DNA of 64,000 nt from RYN-230 sp963770535 (GTDB taxonomy: Bacteria > Actinomycetota > Actinomycetes > Streptosporangiales > Streptosporangiaceae): positions 124,001 through 188,000 of the forward strand of contig CAVYPZ010000007.1 in assembly GCA_963770535.1 (NCBI GenBank), given 5' to 3'. Below are positions 53,827 to 62,861 of the stretch, piece after piece. The stretch's first letter is position 1. Each line of letters begins with the position of its first letter. The notes under the pieces were generated by a model. It searched no databases. It was not told where the DNA came from and was given only the letters and a program-made list of their open reading frames with translations. Both the position numbers and the translations under genes were made by a program.

Positions 53827-54297
53827 TCACCCGGACTCCCCGGCGGGCGTACTCGACGGCCAGTGAGCGGGTGACCAGTCACCGTCTGGGTCCGTGGTCT
53901 GCCCCACTTCGATGAGGTAACCGTCGGGATCGCGGATGTAGCAGCGGATCTCGTACTGGTGCTGTTTCGGCGGCGTCAGGAATTGAGCGCCCCGGGCGCT
54001 CCATTCGGCGTACACGGCCGCGATGTCTTTGACCCGGATATTGAGGAAGCTGCTGACCCGGTCGGGATCACGTGGCGTCTCCAGGGTGACCGTAGGCTTG
54101 TCGTCGGTCGGCCCCCCGCCGCCATTGATGATGATCCAGCTGTTGGAGAGCGCGACGTAGGTCAGCCCTCCAGGACCGGAGAAGGCCAACCGGCCGCCGA
54201 GTACTTCGGTGTAGAAACGCCGGGAGCGCTCGACATCGTCGGAGACGATGAAGTGGGCCAGCACAATTTCCTCTGGGGGCGGTGGGGACTCGGCCAT
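53827..54297 (-). CDS. Glyoxalase/bleomycin resistance-fold (VOC) protein
   Basis: A 156-residue VOC protein: LAHFIVSDDVERSRRFYTEV, GGLTYVALSNSWIIIN, NIRVKDIAAVYAEWSARGAQ and RDPDGYLIEVGQT. The metal-ligand positions (His in the first strand, Glu in YLIEVGQ) are present. ATG 54297 follows GGAGGTGCCAG. Likely a dioxygenase-like or ring-modifying enzyme or a resistance protein; substrate unknown. Confidence 0.88.
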   Translation of the reverse strand: MAESPPPPEEIVLAHFIVSDDVERSRRFYTEVLGGRLAFSGPGGLTYVALSNSWIIINGGGGPTDDKPTVTLETPRDPDRVSSFLNIRVKDIAAVYAEWSARGAQFLTPPKQHQYEIRCYIRDPDGYLIEVGQTTDPDGDWSPAHWPSSTPAGESG

Positions 54298-54424
54298 CTG
54301 GCACCTCCATTGGTTGGGTCTCACACCCGCTTACGAACGGTCTGCAGCGTGTAGGGGTTGGGGCGCCCCTGCATGCCGGGAAGTCTAACGCTAGCTGAGC
54401 TCGGTAGTTTTCCCGGCGCAGGCC

Positions 54425-54715
54425 TCAGGTGCTGGGGACCCTTCCCAGTATCCAGCCGAATTCGGAGGTAATCCGGACGCCGAGACCTTCGGTGTAGAGC
54501 GGGCGGAAGGCCTCGCTGATCGCCTCGGCGAGCCGGTCGTAGCCAACCGCCTGCAGGGCTGGCCAGGACGGGCCGCTGGACGCGAGCGCCCGGGCCGCGA
54601 GGTCGAGGTTGGGCCACTCGTTGACGACCTCCGCTGTTCCCCGGTCAACGAACTCCAGGCCTGTCCCGGCGAGCATCTGCTCGGCCACGCCGGGCCACCC
54701 GGTGTCAGCCTGATC
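54425..54715 (-). pseudogene. C-terminal fragment of a SAM-dependent methyltransferase
   Basis: Only the last 90 or so residues of a methyltransferase remain: AEQMLAGTGLEFVDRGTAEV, EWPNLDLAARALASSGPSWP, YDRLAEAISEAF, ITSEFGWILGR. Motif I and the SAM-binding half are absent; upstream DNA belongs to the truncated NERD domain. A deletion appears to have joined two formerly separate genes at about 54715-54755. Confidence 0.7.
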
Positions 54716-56840
54716 GAGGGTGGCATCGACGTGGCTGCGCGGCGATGGCGGGCTCGTTGAGCTGCTGGCTGGGAGAGCGCCCCCGCCCGTCGGTCATCGG
54801 GAGGCGGTCACTGCGGGGATTGCCGTACCGGTCGTACCTGGTCGCCCACCACTGGTCGCCCCGGCAGTCGATCGTCCTGTTCTGGTTCTTCACTTCGATG
54901 GCGAACAGGCCGCCCGGGCCGAGCAGCACATGGTCGATTTCGCCGCCGCGGTTACGGTAGGCGCGCAGCCACGCGCCCCAGCGGTGTTCCGCCCAGGCAT
55001 CTGTCAGCGCCGCGCGGGCCTGCGCCACCTGCTCGCGATGCAAGGCGAGCTTTTCCTCATGCGCCCGCCGTTGTTCCTGGACGGCGGCAGCGCGGCGCTG
55101 TTGCTCATGCTGGAGCATGTCGCCCGGATGGTCGGACAGCCTCGCGACTCGCATCACCAACCCCGTCCATGGGCCTGACTGGTCCATACGCCAGGTTATG
55201 CCCCGGATCCGGTCCGTAAATGGGCCGGAAGAGTGCACCACCATGGCGCCGGCTGAGGTGCCGGCATCACTATCGCCTGGTGCCAGCTGGGGGAAGTAGT
55301 GGAAGGCGACGTCCCTGATGACTTCGACGATGAGCTGAGGGGTGAGTTCGGCGTTGGGGTCGTCGAGCTGGGGCGGGAGTTTGAGGCCCATTTCCCTGGC
55401 GTGCTCGATGATGCCGGGTGCGACGTCCTTGCCCAGGTAGCCGAGGGCGTTGCCCAGGGCCGCGTAATCAATCGCCCAGGCCGGCAGGGGCTGGGCCGCG
55501 ACGCTGGCCCAGGTCTGCGGGTCGCGCGGTGTGCCGCGGGTGAAGATGTGGTCGAAGGTGCGCGCCGAGGCGTCCCGCCGGGTGAACGGCGCGCCGAGGT
55601 CCCAGGTCTTGCGCAGTGTCGCGATCAGCGAGGTGTGCCGGTACTCCTCGTTGTACACCGAGCCCGGCTCGACCCAGGGCGACACGATGATGGCGGGGAC
55701 GCGGTAGCCGGAACGGTCGAACGTGAAGCCGAACTCACCCGCCGGCGCGGCCGGATCGGGCGGCGGGACTGGCCCGGGTGGCACGTGGTCGTAGGTTCCG
55801 CCTGGCTCGTCCCAGCCGATCAGGAGGGTCGTGTTCCAGACGTTGGTGCCTGACGGTGAGGTGGCGGAACGGTAGGCGTTGAAGACCCGCTCCAGGAACG
55901 CCTCGCCGCCCAGCATCGCCGACGGCGCGTCCAGCCCGATATCGACGTTGCCGCCGAAAAATGACCGGCCGAACGCCGGGTGGTAGTCGCCGTGACCGGC
56001 GATCATGTCCGGCTCGATCAGCGCGAAATCGGGCAGGGTCCCGGCCGCGGCGTCCTTCTCGAACTCAGAAAACCGCACGAAGTGCGTCGCCAGCCGGTCT
56101 TTCAGCCGGGGATAGTGGATGACACCGGTGAACGACAGGCACATCGGCTCCATCACATAGACCTTCCAGGTCCTGCCGTGCTGCTCAAGCCGCTCGAAGA
56201 TCGTCTCCGCGTCGTTGTCGGTGAACCACTTTCTCACCGGGCTGTTCACGACCAGCCCCGACGACGTCGCCGCCGTCCAGAACGACCGGTTCATGAACGT
56301 CTGCGACGGCACCTCGGAAAACCAGTGGTCAAACACCCCGAACTGGCGCGCGATACCGCTCAGCACCGGCAGTTGCTGCGGGGTGTACCCGGTCATGATC
56401 TGTGCGTACTCCTCATAGGCCGGCTGCCGCCCAACCTCGGCGGTGAACGTGCTGATGTAGTCGGTGACGAACCCATCCATGGCCGGGACCGCACCCGGCG
56501 GCGGCGCGTTCCACGGTGCTGTCACACCCTCGCCGATCTTGAACCGGTTGTGGTCGTCGATCGTGCCGAACAGCTGGGTGTTGGTGTGGTACCACTCCTC
56601 CCCCGAATCCGGGTTGGGTGAGTCCATGTCCGTAGTGACGTCGTAGGGCACCACCTTGCGGCCAGCGCCGTGCTCAGCCCATGCCGGGATCGGATTGCTC
56701 AGATCCTTCCCGATGACGCCTTCGAAGGTCTTGCCGTCCCCCGGACCGTAAAGACGGCCGAGCACATTGTCGAGGGACCGGTTCTCGAAGAGCACCACCA
56801 CGACATGGTCGAGGGCGTTGCGGGTTGCTGAGCCGGGCAT
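54705..56840 (-). CDS. Phospholipase C-like phosphoesterase fused to a coiled coil and a truncated NERD domain
   Basis: A 711-residue protein. Residues 1-560 are a phosphoesterase (DHVVVVLFENRSLDNVLGRL, FSEVPSQTFMNRSFWTAATS, LLIGWDEPGGTYDHVPPG, YRVPAIIVSPWVEPGSVYN). Residues 570-620 are a charged coiled coil (QHEQQRRAAAVQEQRRAHEE). Residues 610-697 are a NERD (nuclease-related) domain (GGEIDHVLLGPGGLFAIEVK). The NERD part stops at QLNEPA, short of the family end, next to a methyltransferase scrap. ATG 56840 follows GGAGG. The fusion is uninterrupted in the sequence; since NERD proteins of actinobacteria start with just this coiled coil, a lost stop between two genes is an alternative. Confidence 0.8.
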   Translation of the reverse strand: MPGSATRNALDHVVVVLFENRSLDNVLGRLYGPGDGKTFEGVIGKDLSNPIPAWAEHGAGRKVVPYDVTTDMDSPNPDSGEEWYHTNTQLFGTIDDHNRFKIGEGVTAPWNAPPPGAVPAMDGFVTDYISTFTAEVGRQPAYEEYAQIMTGYTPQQLPVLSGIARQFGVFDHWFSEVPSQTFMNRSFWTAATSSGLVVNSPVRKWFTDNDAETIFERLEQHGRTWKVYVMEPMCLSFTGVIHYPRLKDRLATHFVRFSEFEKDAAAGTLPDFALIEPDMIAGHGDYHPAFGRSFFGGNVDIGLDAPSAMLGGEAFLERVFNAYRSATSPSGTNVWNTTLLIGWDEPGGTYDHVPPGPVPPPDPAAPAGEFGFTFDRSGYRVPAIIVSPWVEPGSVYNEEYRHTSLIATLRKTWDLGAPFTRRDASARTFDHIFTRGTPRDPQTWASVAAQPLPAWAIDYAALGNALGYLGKDVAPGIIEHAREMGLKLPPQLDDPNAELTPQLIVEVIRDVAFHYFPQLAPGDSDAGTSAGAMVVHSSGPFTDRIRGITWRMDQSGPWTGLVMRVARLSDHPGDMLQHEQQRRAAAVQEQRRAHEEKLALHREQVAQARAALTDAWAEHRWGAWLRAYRNRGGEIDHVLLGPGGLFAIEVKNQNRTIDCRGDQWWATRYDRYGNPRSDRLPMTDGRGRSPSQQLNEPAIAAQPRRCHPRSG

Positions 56841-57204
56841 GCGGGCCTCCGGTCGTCTGAGGACGGTTCGGATGCGCCTATCTCGCCGGGGTACCGGCAG
56901 GCTGTGCTGATCCCACTGCATGAGCGGGTGCCACGGCTTCACCCAGGACGGGTGAAGGGATGATACACACGGCCTGCCGTGGGCGCGACGCCACCTGCCG
57001 GCCAATGATGGCGAATCACGGCCACGCCTGACAGGGCCGCCTCATCCTGGGCGGCCAAGACCAGAACCCGGAAGCGGCCACCGCATGGTGCCACCGGCAT
57101 ACTGGGTGGCTGGGCTCCGGTGCGCCCGGGCGCTGTCCGCGTGACTGGCGGCCTGGCCCCGCACGAGCTGCCCACGCGTGATCACCGGCTGGTAAGGAGG
57201 ACCG
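56841..57204. other. Intergenic DNA between divergent phosphoesterase and hydrolase genes
   Basis: This 364-bp stretch must contain both divergent promoters. I could not identify convincing promoter hexamers. AAGGAGG just before 57205 is the hydrolase ribosome site. No small gene recognised. Confidence 0.45.
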
Positions 57205-58017
57205 ATGGGGCGGGTGGAGGCCGGCGGGGTCGGTATCGAGTACGAGGTAGCCGGGGCGGGGCGTCCGGTCCTGCTGCTGCACGGCTTTCCTGACTCCGGG
57301 CGGCTATGGCGGCATCAGATGCCGGTGCTGGCCGCGGCCGGGTTCCAGGTGATCGTCCCTGACCTGCGCGGCTACGGGCGTTCCGGCAAGCCCGGGCCCG
57401 TTGATGCGTACTCGCTTCCGCTGCTGGCCGGGGATGTCCTGGCGATCCTCACCGAGCTTGGGATCGGCAAGGCCCATGTGGTGGGCCACGACTGGGGTGC
57501 CGCCCTGGCGTGGGGGCTGGCCGCTCTGTCGCCCGGCAACGTGGACCATCTAGCCGCCTTGTCGGTCGGCAACCCGGTCACGTTCTTGCGCACGCTGGAG
57601 CAGCGCCAGAAGTCGTGGTACATGCTGCTGTTCCAGTTCCCCGGGATCGCCGAACGCTGGCTGACCGAGGACGACTGGGCCAATTTCCGGAGCTGGGCAG
57701 GGCACCCCGACACCGACCAGGTGATCGCGGACCTGGAAGCAAACGGCTCGCTCACGCCCGGGCTCAACTGGTACCGGGCCAACATGCCACCCGGGTCCTG
57801 GGTGGGACCGCCGCCGCAGCTCCCGCCGGTGCAGGCGCCGACCATGGGGGTGTGGAGCACGGGGGATATCGCCCTCTCCGAGGTGCAGATGACCGACTCT
57901 GCCGCCAACGTGGCGGGCCCCTGGCGCTACGAGCGGCTGGACGGCCCTGGCCACTGGATGCAACTCGAGGCCCCCGAACAGGTGAACGCACTGCTCCTCG
58001 ACTTCCTGCCCCGCTGA
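57205..58017 (+). CDS. Alpha/beta hydrolase, epoxide hydrolase-like
   Basis: A 270-residue alpha/beta hydrolase. The oxyanion motif is LLLHGFPDSGRLWRHQMP, the nucleophile elbow VVGHDWGAALAWGLA has Asp as nucleophile (GHDWG, as in epoxide hydrolases and haloalkane dehalogenases), LPDLRGYGRSGKP-type strand 4 is VIVPDLRGYGRSGKPGP, and the late His is in GPGHWMQLEAPE. Asp nucleophile plus family wording point to an epoxide hydrolase. ATG 57205 has AAGGAGG 6 bases upstream. Confidence 0.9.
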   Translation: MGRVEAGGVGIEYEVAGAGRPVLLLHGFPDSGRLWRHQMPVLAAAGFQVIVPDLRGYGRSGKPGPVDAYSLPLLAGDVLAILTELGIGKAHVVGHDWGAALAWGLAALSPGNVDHLAALSVGNPVTFLRTLEQRQKSWYMLLFQFPGIAERWLTEDDWANFRSWAGHPDTDQVIADLEANGSLTPGLNWYRANMPPGSWVGPPPQLPPVQAPTMGVWSTGDIALSEVQMTDSAANVAGPWRYERLDGPGHWMQLEAPEQVNALLLDFLPR

Positions 58018-58161
58018 CCCTCCCGAGCGCCGGGAGTCTCACTCCCGCTCCGCTGCAGGCCGCGCGCTGCAGGCGCCGCGCTGCCGCCAGGTCCCCGGGC
58101 GATGCCGTGCTCGTCTCCCGAGGCCGCTCAGGACATCCGGTTCAGCTACCAGGCGGGCTGA

Positions 58162-59445
58162 TCAGATTTCACCGAATGCGTTGCCGTACGGCAAGAGAAT
58201 GGGACCAACGCCGGGCATCCTCTGGGATTGCGCGTCGGCAAGCAGCGTGTCGGCTGCCTCACGGGCCGTCTTGCCGGTACGTGACTTGCGGGCGGCGATG
58301 AGCCCGGCCACCATCGGGGTGGAGAAAGATGTGCCACTCCAGCACGCCATCCCGAAGAAATTCCTGCGCTGGCCCGTATAGGGGGCATCCCTGCACTCAT
58401 AGGTGCCTGTCGCGTAGGCGTTGATGAGGTTCCTTCCGGGCGCGTAGACCCTGACCCAGTCGCCATAGTTGCTGAAACTCGCCCGGCTGCGCCAGTCTCC
58501 GGCCAGGGCCCCGACGGAGACCATTCCGGGGAAGGCGGCCGGCCAGAATTTCGCATGCAGGCCGTCGTTACCGGCCGCGACCACGCAGGCGACGCCCGGG
58601 TGGTCGCCGAGGAGCCCGAGCCAGGCCTCGAAGCCCAGCAACTCGAGACCTTTTCTGCTCGGCGTGGTGACCGACAGGTTGAAGATGTTGACCCCGTGGC
58701 CGAGCGCTTCAGCAAGGTCCCTGACGAAATCGGACTCCAGTGTGCTGCCGGCGATCTTGAAGACGTTCGAGACGAAAACGTCCGCCTCTGGTGCCATGCA
58801 CCGGAGGACGCCTGCCACAAACGTCCCGTGCCCCGCATAGGGCTTGATGAGTTCCCCGGGCCGCGGATCATGCGGATCCGGCCCGCCGCGAACCCCGTTC
58901 AGCCACCAGTGGGACGTCGTGTCGTCCAGCAGTCCGGTGTCGGCCACATAGACGCGTACCCCCCTGCCGTCGCTGCGGTCAGTGCCGCCGTCGTCCATGC
59001 GAACCCCCGGAAAGGGCTCGATCCCGAAATACACTTCCTCGGGCTCGGTGGCTGGGCAGGGACCAGCCTCCCCCGGCGCGACGGTCAGGACATGATCGGG
59101 AGCCGCCACCTTCTCGCCGAGTTCCCGCTCGATCTGCTCGAGCACGTCGGGCACCCCAGGCCGGGGCGCGAAGGGGGCCGGCGGGCCGAGGCGCAGGAGC
59201 TGCAGGCCGGGAATGACCTCCTCGGGTTGCGCGGTTCTGACCGATTTACCGAGAACCCTCCGCACGTCCCCGATTCCCTCCTCCCGGACAAGAATCTGGT
59301 CGGTGGCGTACATGAACGCAGCCCCGGCGTCGGCGGAGATTTCGACGGTTATGCCCCGTTTGCTGGCAAATTCGCCTGAGATACGCCCGACCTGTTCCCT
59401 GGTGATCTGGGCCATCAGGTCCTGCTGGCCATCCTGTCCGTTCAC
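58162..59445 (-). CDS. Subtilisin-like S8 serine protease of a CHAT-sigma gene set
   Basis: A 427-residue S8 protease without a signal peptide, so probably cytoplasmic. The catalytic triad is Asp169 (YVADTGL), His206 (AGHGTFVAG) and Ser373 (SGTSFSTPMVAG), with oxyanion Asn293 (AAGNDG). The first 160 residues are a separate N-terminal part (EISADAGAAFMYATDQILVR) that may act as a prodomain or partner-binding region. It is divergent from the TPR-CHAT gene across a 295-bp gap. Protease pairs of this kind (S8 plus CHAT) beside a sigma factor suggest a regulated proteolysis cascade. Confidence 0.9.
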   Translation of the reverse strand: MNGQDGQQDLMAQITREQVGRISGEFASKRGITVEISADAGAAFMYATDQILVREEGIGDVRRVLGKSVRTAQPEEVIPGLQLLRLGPPAPFAPRPGVPDVLEQIERELGEKVAAPDHVLTVAPGEAGPCPATEPEEVYFGIEPFPGVRMDDGGTDRSDGRGVRVYVADTGLLDDTTSHWWLNGVRGGPDPHDPRPGELIKPYAGHGTFVAGVLRCMAPEADVFVSNVFKIAGSTLESDFVRDLAEALGHGVNIFNLSVTTPSRKGLELLGFEAWLGLLGDHPGVACVVAAGNDGLHAKFWPAAFPGMVSVGALAGDWRSRASFSNYGDWVRVYAPGRNLINAYATGTYECRDAPYTGQRRNFFGMACWSGTSFSTPMVAGLIAARKSRTGKTAREAADTLLADAQSQRMPGVGPILLPYGNAFGEI

Positions 59446-59703
59446 GATCCCCTCCGGAAAATTTGAGCACAGTCATTGCCTGTGCCCGGATCCGCGATCG
59501 GCGCCCGTGGCCCGGGGGCCAGCGCGGTTCAACGGCCCGGGCATTTTGTATGGAGAGCGCCGCCTGCCCGATTTGATACATGCCCGCCGAAACTGCCAGG
59601 CAGACACCTTGTGCCCCATTACGCCCTGTAGCTGTGCAATTACAGGCGGGCGCTCGCCCGGGGGCGGCCAAGCCCCCGGGCCTGCCGTCCGGGGAAATTA
59701 CCG

Positions 59704-59743
59704 TTGGACCAGCCGAATACCGGCATCTAGCATTAACGCCGTG
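59704..59743 (+). promoter_or_regulatory. Promoter of the TPR-CHAT gene, probably leaderless
   Basis: TTGGAC at 59704-59709 and TAGCAT at 59728-59733 are 18 bases apart. The GTG at 59741 lies 7 bases after the -10, where transcription would start, and no ribosome-binding site precedes it, so the mRNA is probably leaderless. This fixes the start codon better than homology can. Confidence 0.55.
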
Positions 59744-62401
59744 GCGGCCGTTGCCCTCGTGGCCGGGCCGGGTGCACGCGACGTGGACAGCCTGCTCCCG
59801 CTGGCCCTGTCCCGTCCCCGTGAGGCCCTGGCCAGAGCGCAGGTGGTGCTCGCCGGGCGTCCTGATGCCCATGACGCGTCGATCGCCCATCAGGCCGCCG
59901 GGATCGTATTGCGTGAGTTCGGGGATGTTCATGCGGCCGTCCGCGAGGTGCGGGAGGCGCTCCGGCTGAGCCGCCGTACCGGCTCGGCTGACCGTGAGGC
60001 TGACGTGCTCGCCACCCTGGGCGTGGCCCTTGTGTACGCCGGCCGTACCGCGGCCGGGCTCGGCGCGTTCGACCATGCTCTCCGGCTGTCCCGGGGAGTA
60101 CTCGCGGCACGGGTGCGGGAACGGCGGGGGATCGTGCTCTACGCCCTCGGCCGGAACCCGGCGGCCCTCGCTGACCTGAATCAGGCCGTCACGGTGCTGC
60201 GGCGTGCTGGTGACGAGCTCTGGACGGCCCGTTCGCTGAACGCCCGCGGGCTGGTTTACGTCGCGATGGGCCTCCTGGCCCGGGGCGATGAGGATTTCCG
60301 GGCCGCGGACCGCTGGTTCGCCAAGACCAGCCAGGTGCTGGACGCCAGCTACACGGTGCTCAACCGGGCTCTGGTCGCCTTTTCGTCGGGAGACCTTCCG
60401 GCGGCCCTCTCCCTGCTCGATGAGGCGGCGTCCCGCGTCCGGCCGCTTGGCGTGCCGGTGACGTCGATCAGCGTCGACCGCTGCGCCGTGCTGCTGGCGG
60501 CCGGTCTGGCCGACGACGCGCTGGCCGAGGCGGAGGCCGCGGTCCGGGAAATGGAGCGGATCCGCGGACGGTCCCTCAAGAAGGCCGAACTGCTGCTGAT
60601 GGCGGCCAACTGCGCGCTGGCCGCGGGACGGCCGGAGGCCGCCCTCGACTGGGCGGACACCGCTCACCGCCTGTCCCGGTCCCACCAGAGCGCGTGGTGG
60701 AAAGCCCACGCCGCGGTCGTGCTCGTCCAGGCGCGGTACGCGACGGCACCGGCGACGCCCCGGCTGCTTCGCGAGGCAGACCGGTCAGCCGCCGGCCTGG
60801 AGCTGGTCGGTTCGGCCGACGTGGCCCGCGCGCACCTGCTGGCGGGGCGGGTGGCCCTGGACCTGGGCCGGCGTGAGGACGCCAACCGCCATTTCCTCGC
60901 GGCGGCGCAGGGCCGGCGGCGCGGCCCCGCACTGTCTCGCGCCAGCGGCTGGCTGAGTGAGGCGCTGCGGGCCGAGGCCGCTGGCCAGACACGGCGGATG
61001 TTTTCCGCCTGCGGCTACGGGCTGGCGCTCCTGGATGAGCACCGCTTCACCCTCGGTGCCTCAGAACTGCGGGCGCAGGCCACCGCGCATGGCGCGGAGC
61101 TGGCGGCCCTCGGCCAGCGCCATGCGGCACGGATGCACCGGCCCCGGCTCCTGCTCGCCTGGAGCGAGCGCTGGCGGGCCACCGCGCTGGCGGTCCCGCC
61201 GGTGCGGCCCCTGGCCGACGCGGAACTCAATGCGGATCTGGCCGCGCTGCGCGACGTCATGAAGCGGCTGGACAGGACGCGGGGCCAGGATCACCCGGCT
61301 TCATCTGCCCGCGCGGAGCGGTTCAGGCTCGAGCAGGAGCGCAGGCAGCTGGAGGGTGCCGTGCGCGGCCGGGTGCTGCGCGCCCAGGGTGCCACCACCC
61401 GCCCCAGCCGGACGGTGGCCAGGGTCCCGGAGTTACTCGACGAACTTGGCCGCGGCCAGCTGGCCGAGATCATCGACGTTGACGGCACCCTGCACGTGCT
61501 CGTGTGCGGGGCGGGGAGGGTACGGCAGTTCACCGCGGGACGGGCGGCGGACGCTGCCCGTGCCGCCGCATTCTCCCGCTTTGCGCTGCGCCGGCTGGCC
61601 CGCAGCCGGCCCGGGGACGACCTGGAAAGTGCGCGGGCCATCCTGGCGGCGGCCGGGCCGAAACTCCAGGCGGCCCTCCTCGGCCCGGCGGCGCGGCACC
61701 TGGGGAACCAGCCCGTTGTCATCGTTCCGCCGGGAAAACTGCAGGCGATCCCCTGGGGACTGCTTCCCGCGCTCCACGAGTGCGTTCTCACCGTCGCCCC
61801 GTCTGCGGCGGCCTGGATGCGCGCGCGCCAGGTCCGGCCGCCGGGCCGCCGCCGCGTCATCCTCGCCCGGGGCCCGGGACTGGCCACCGACGGGGCGGAG
61901 GTCCCGGCGGTGGCGGGGTTCTACGACGATGTGACCATGCTGGCCGGCGGCCACGCCACCACGGCGAAGGTACTGCACGCGCTCGACGGGGCGTGGCTGG
62001 CCCACATTGCCGCGCACGGGGACTTCCGTGCCGACAGCCCGTTGTTCTCCTCACTGCGCATGCATGACGGGCCGCTGACCGTTTATGACTTCGAGCAGCT
62101 GCGCAGCGCCCCGTACCGCATGGTCCTGTCGAGCTGTGACTCCGCCGTCGGCGCACCGGCGGGCGCCGATGAGCTGCTGGGCCTGGTCAGCAGCTTGCTG
62201 CCGCTGGGCACGGCCGGGATCATCGCGGCCCTCGTGCCGCTGAACGACCACGCCGCCGTGCCCGTCATGGTCGGCTTGCACCGCGAGCTGAGGGCAGGGC
62301 GGACCCTCGCCGAGTCGCTGTCCCACACGCGGCTTGCCCTGTCCGGCGACCCGGTTCTGCAGGCCACCGCGGAGTCCCTGGTCATGCTGGGCGCGGCCTG
62401 A
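59741..62401 (+). CDS. TPR-repeat CHAT-domain caspase-like protease
   Basis: An 886-residue protein. Residues 15-430 are helical tetratricopeptide-like repeats (ASIAHQAAGIVLREFGDVHA, AALADLNQAVTVLRRAGDEL, LLARGDEDFRAADRWFAKTS). The C-terminal 300 residues are a CHAT domain with the caspase-type dyad: His759 in AAHGDFRADSPLFSSL and Cys799 in VLSSCDSAVG, plus the LTVYDFEQL and LGTAGIIAALVPLND elements. TPR-CHAT proteins are proteases activated by partner binding, for example Csx29 of type III-E CRISPR. It converges on the small sigma-linked gene with only 4 bases between the stops. Confidence 0.92.
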   Translation: MAAVALVAGPGARDVDSLLPLALSRPREALARAQVVLAGRPDAHDASIAHQAAGIVLREFGDVHAAVREVREALRLSRRTGSADREADVLATLGVALVYAGRTAAGLGAFDHALRLSRGVLAARVRERRGIVLYALGRNPAALADLNQAVTVLRRAGDELWTARSLNARGLVYVAMGLLARGDEDFRAADRWFAKTSQVLDASYTVLNRALVAFSSGDLPAALSLLDEAASRVRPLGVPVTSISVDRCAVLLAAGLADDALAEAEAAVREMERIRGRSLKKAELLLMAANCALAAGRPEAALDWADTAHRLSRSHQSAWWKAHAAVVLVQARYATAPATPRLLREADRSAAGLELVGSADVARAHLLAGRVALDLGRREDANRHFLAAAQGRRRGPALSRASGWLSEALRAEAAGQTRRMFSACGYGLALLDEHRFTLGASELRAQATAHGAELAALGQRHAARMHRPRLLLAWSERWRATALAVPPVRPLADAELNADLAALRDVMKRLDRTRGQDHPASSARAERFRLEQERRQLEGAVRGRVLRAQGATTRPSRTVARVPELLDELGRGQLAEIIDVDGTLHVLVCGAGRVRQFTAGRAADAARAAAFSRFALRRLARSRPGDDLESARAILAAAGPKLQAALLGPAARHLGNQPVVIVPPGKLQAIPWGLLPALHECVLTVAPSAAAWMRARQVRPPGRRRVILARGPGLATDGAEVPAVAGFYDDVTMLAGGHATTAKVLHALDGAWLAHIAAHGDFRADSPLFSSLRMHDGPLTVYDFEQLRSAPYRMVLSSCDSAVGAPAGADELLGLVSSLLPLGTAGIIAALVPLNDHAAVPVMVGLHRELRAGRTLAESLSHTRLALSGDPVLQATAESLVMLGAA

Positions 62402-62405
62402 AGCG

Positions 62406-62861
62406 TCACAACGTGATCCAGCCGGTCAGCACGTCCGTGCCGCGGCCAGTACGGCATCGCAACCGGAACGGGCCGGGTGGTATGGGCTCGATGGAGAAGC
62501 AGCCGATCTCGTCGACCGTGGCGGCCGTGGTCACGCCTTCCCGGGTCTGTGCCTCGATTGTCCCTCCTCCTGGCGGCATGACCTGGCCGAGCAGCGAGTC
62601 CCCGGTGACCTCAAGCTCGATAGAGGTGTGCGCCGAGGTGAACGTCAGCGCCCGGATCGAGGCGGTCTCCGACCGGACGGCGGCGCTCTGGTCCTCGTCG
62701 CGGCTGGAATCGTAGGTGAGCTGCGCGAGCTCAGCGTCAATGTTGTGCCACGCGTAGGTGCTCTTGGCCGCCTCGACCAGCCGGGCCGGAACGGACTCGC
62801 GGGCCCTCATCGCATCGCGGAGCGCTCCCAGGAGCTGCTGGTCGTCCCACCCCTCACGCAC
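62406..62861 (-). CDS. Small protein coupled to the sigma factor, candidate anti-sigma factor or CHAT substrate
   Basis: A 151-residue protein. The N-terminal 65 residues are helical (LLGALRDAMRARESVPARLV, TYAWHNIDAELAQLTYDSS). The C-terminal part is beta-rich (TSAHTSIELEVTGDSLLGQV, ATVDEIGCFSIEPIPPGPFR, TDVLTGWITL), a layout I have seen beside sigma and CHAT genes in actinobacteria. GTG 62861 follows GGAGGTGAGCCAC; GTG at 62870 is an alternative. It overlaps the sigma gene end, so it is made in step with the sigma factor, as anti-sigma factors are. Role as a proteolysable sigma partner is inference. Confidence 0.75.
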   Translation of the reverse strand: MREGWDDQQLLGALRDAMRARESVPARLVEAAKSTYAWHNIDAELAQLTYDSSRDEDQSAAVRSETASIRALTFTSAHTSIELEVTGDSLLGQVMPPGGGTIEAQTREGVTTAATVDEIGCFSIEPIPPGPFRLRCRTGRGTDVLTGWITL

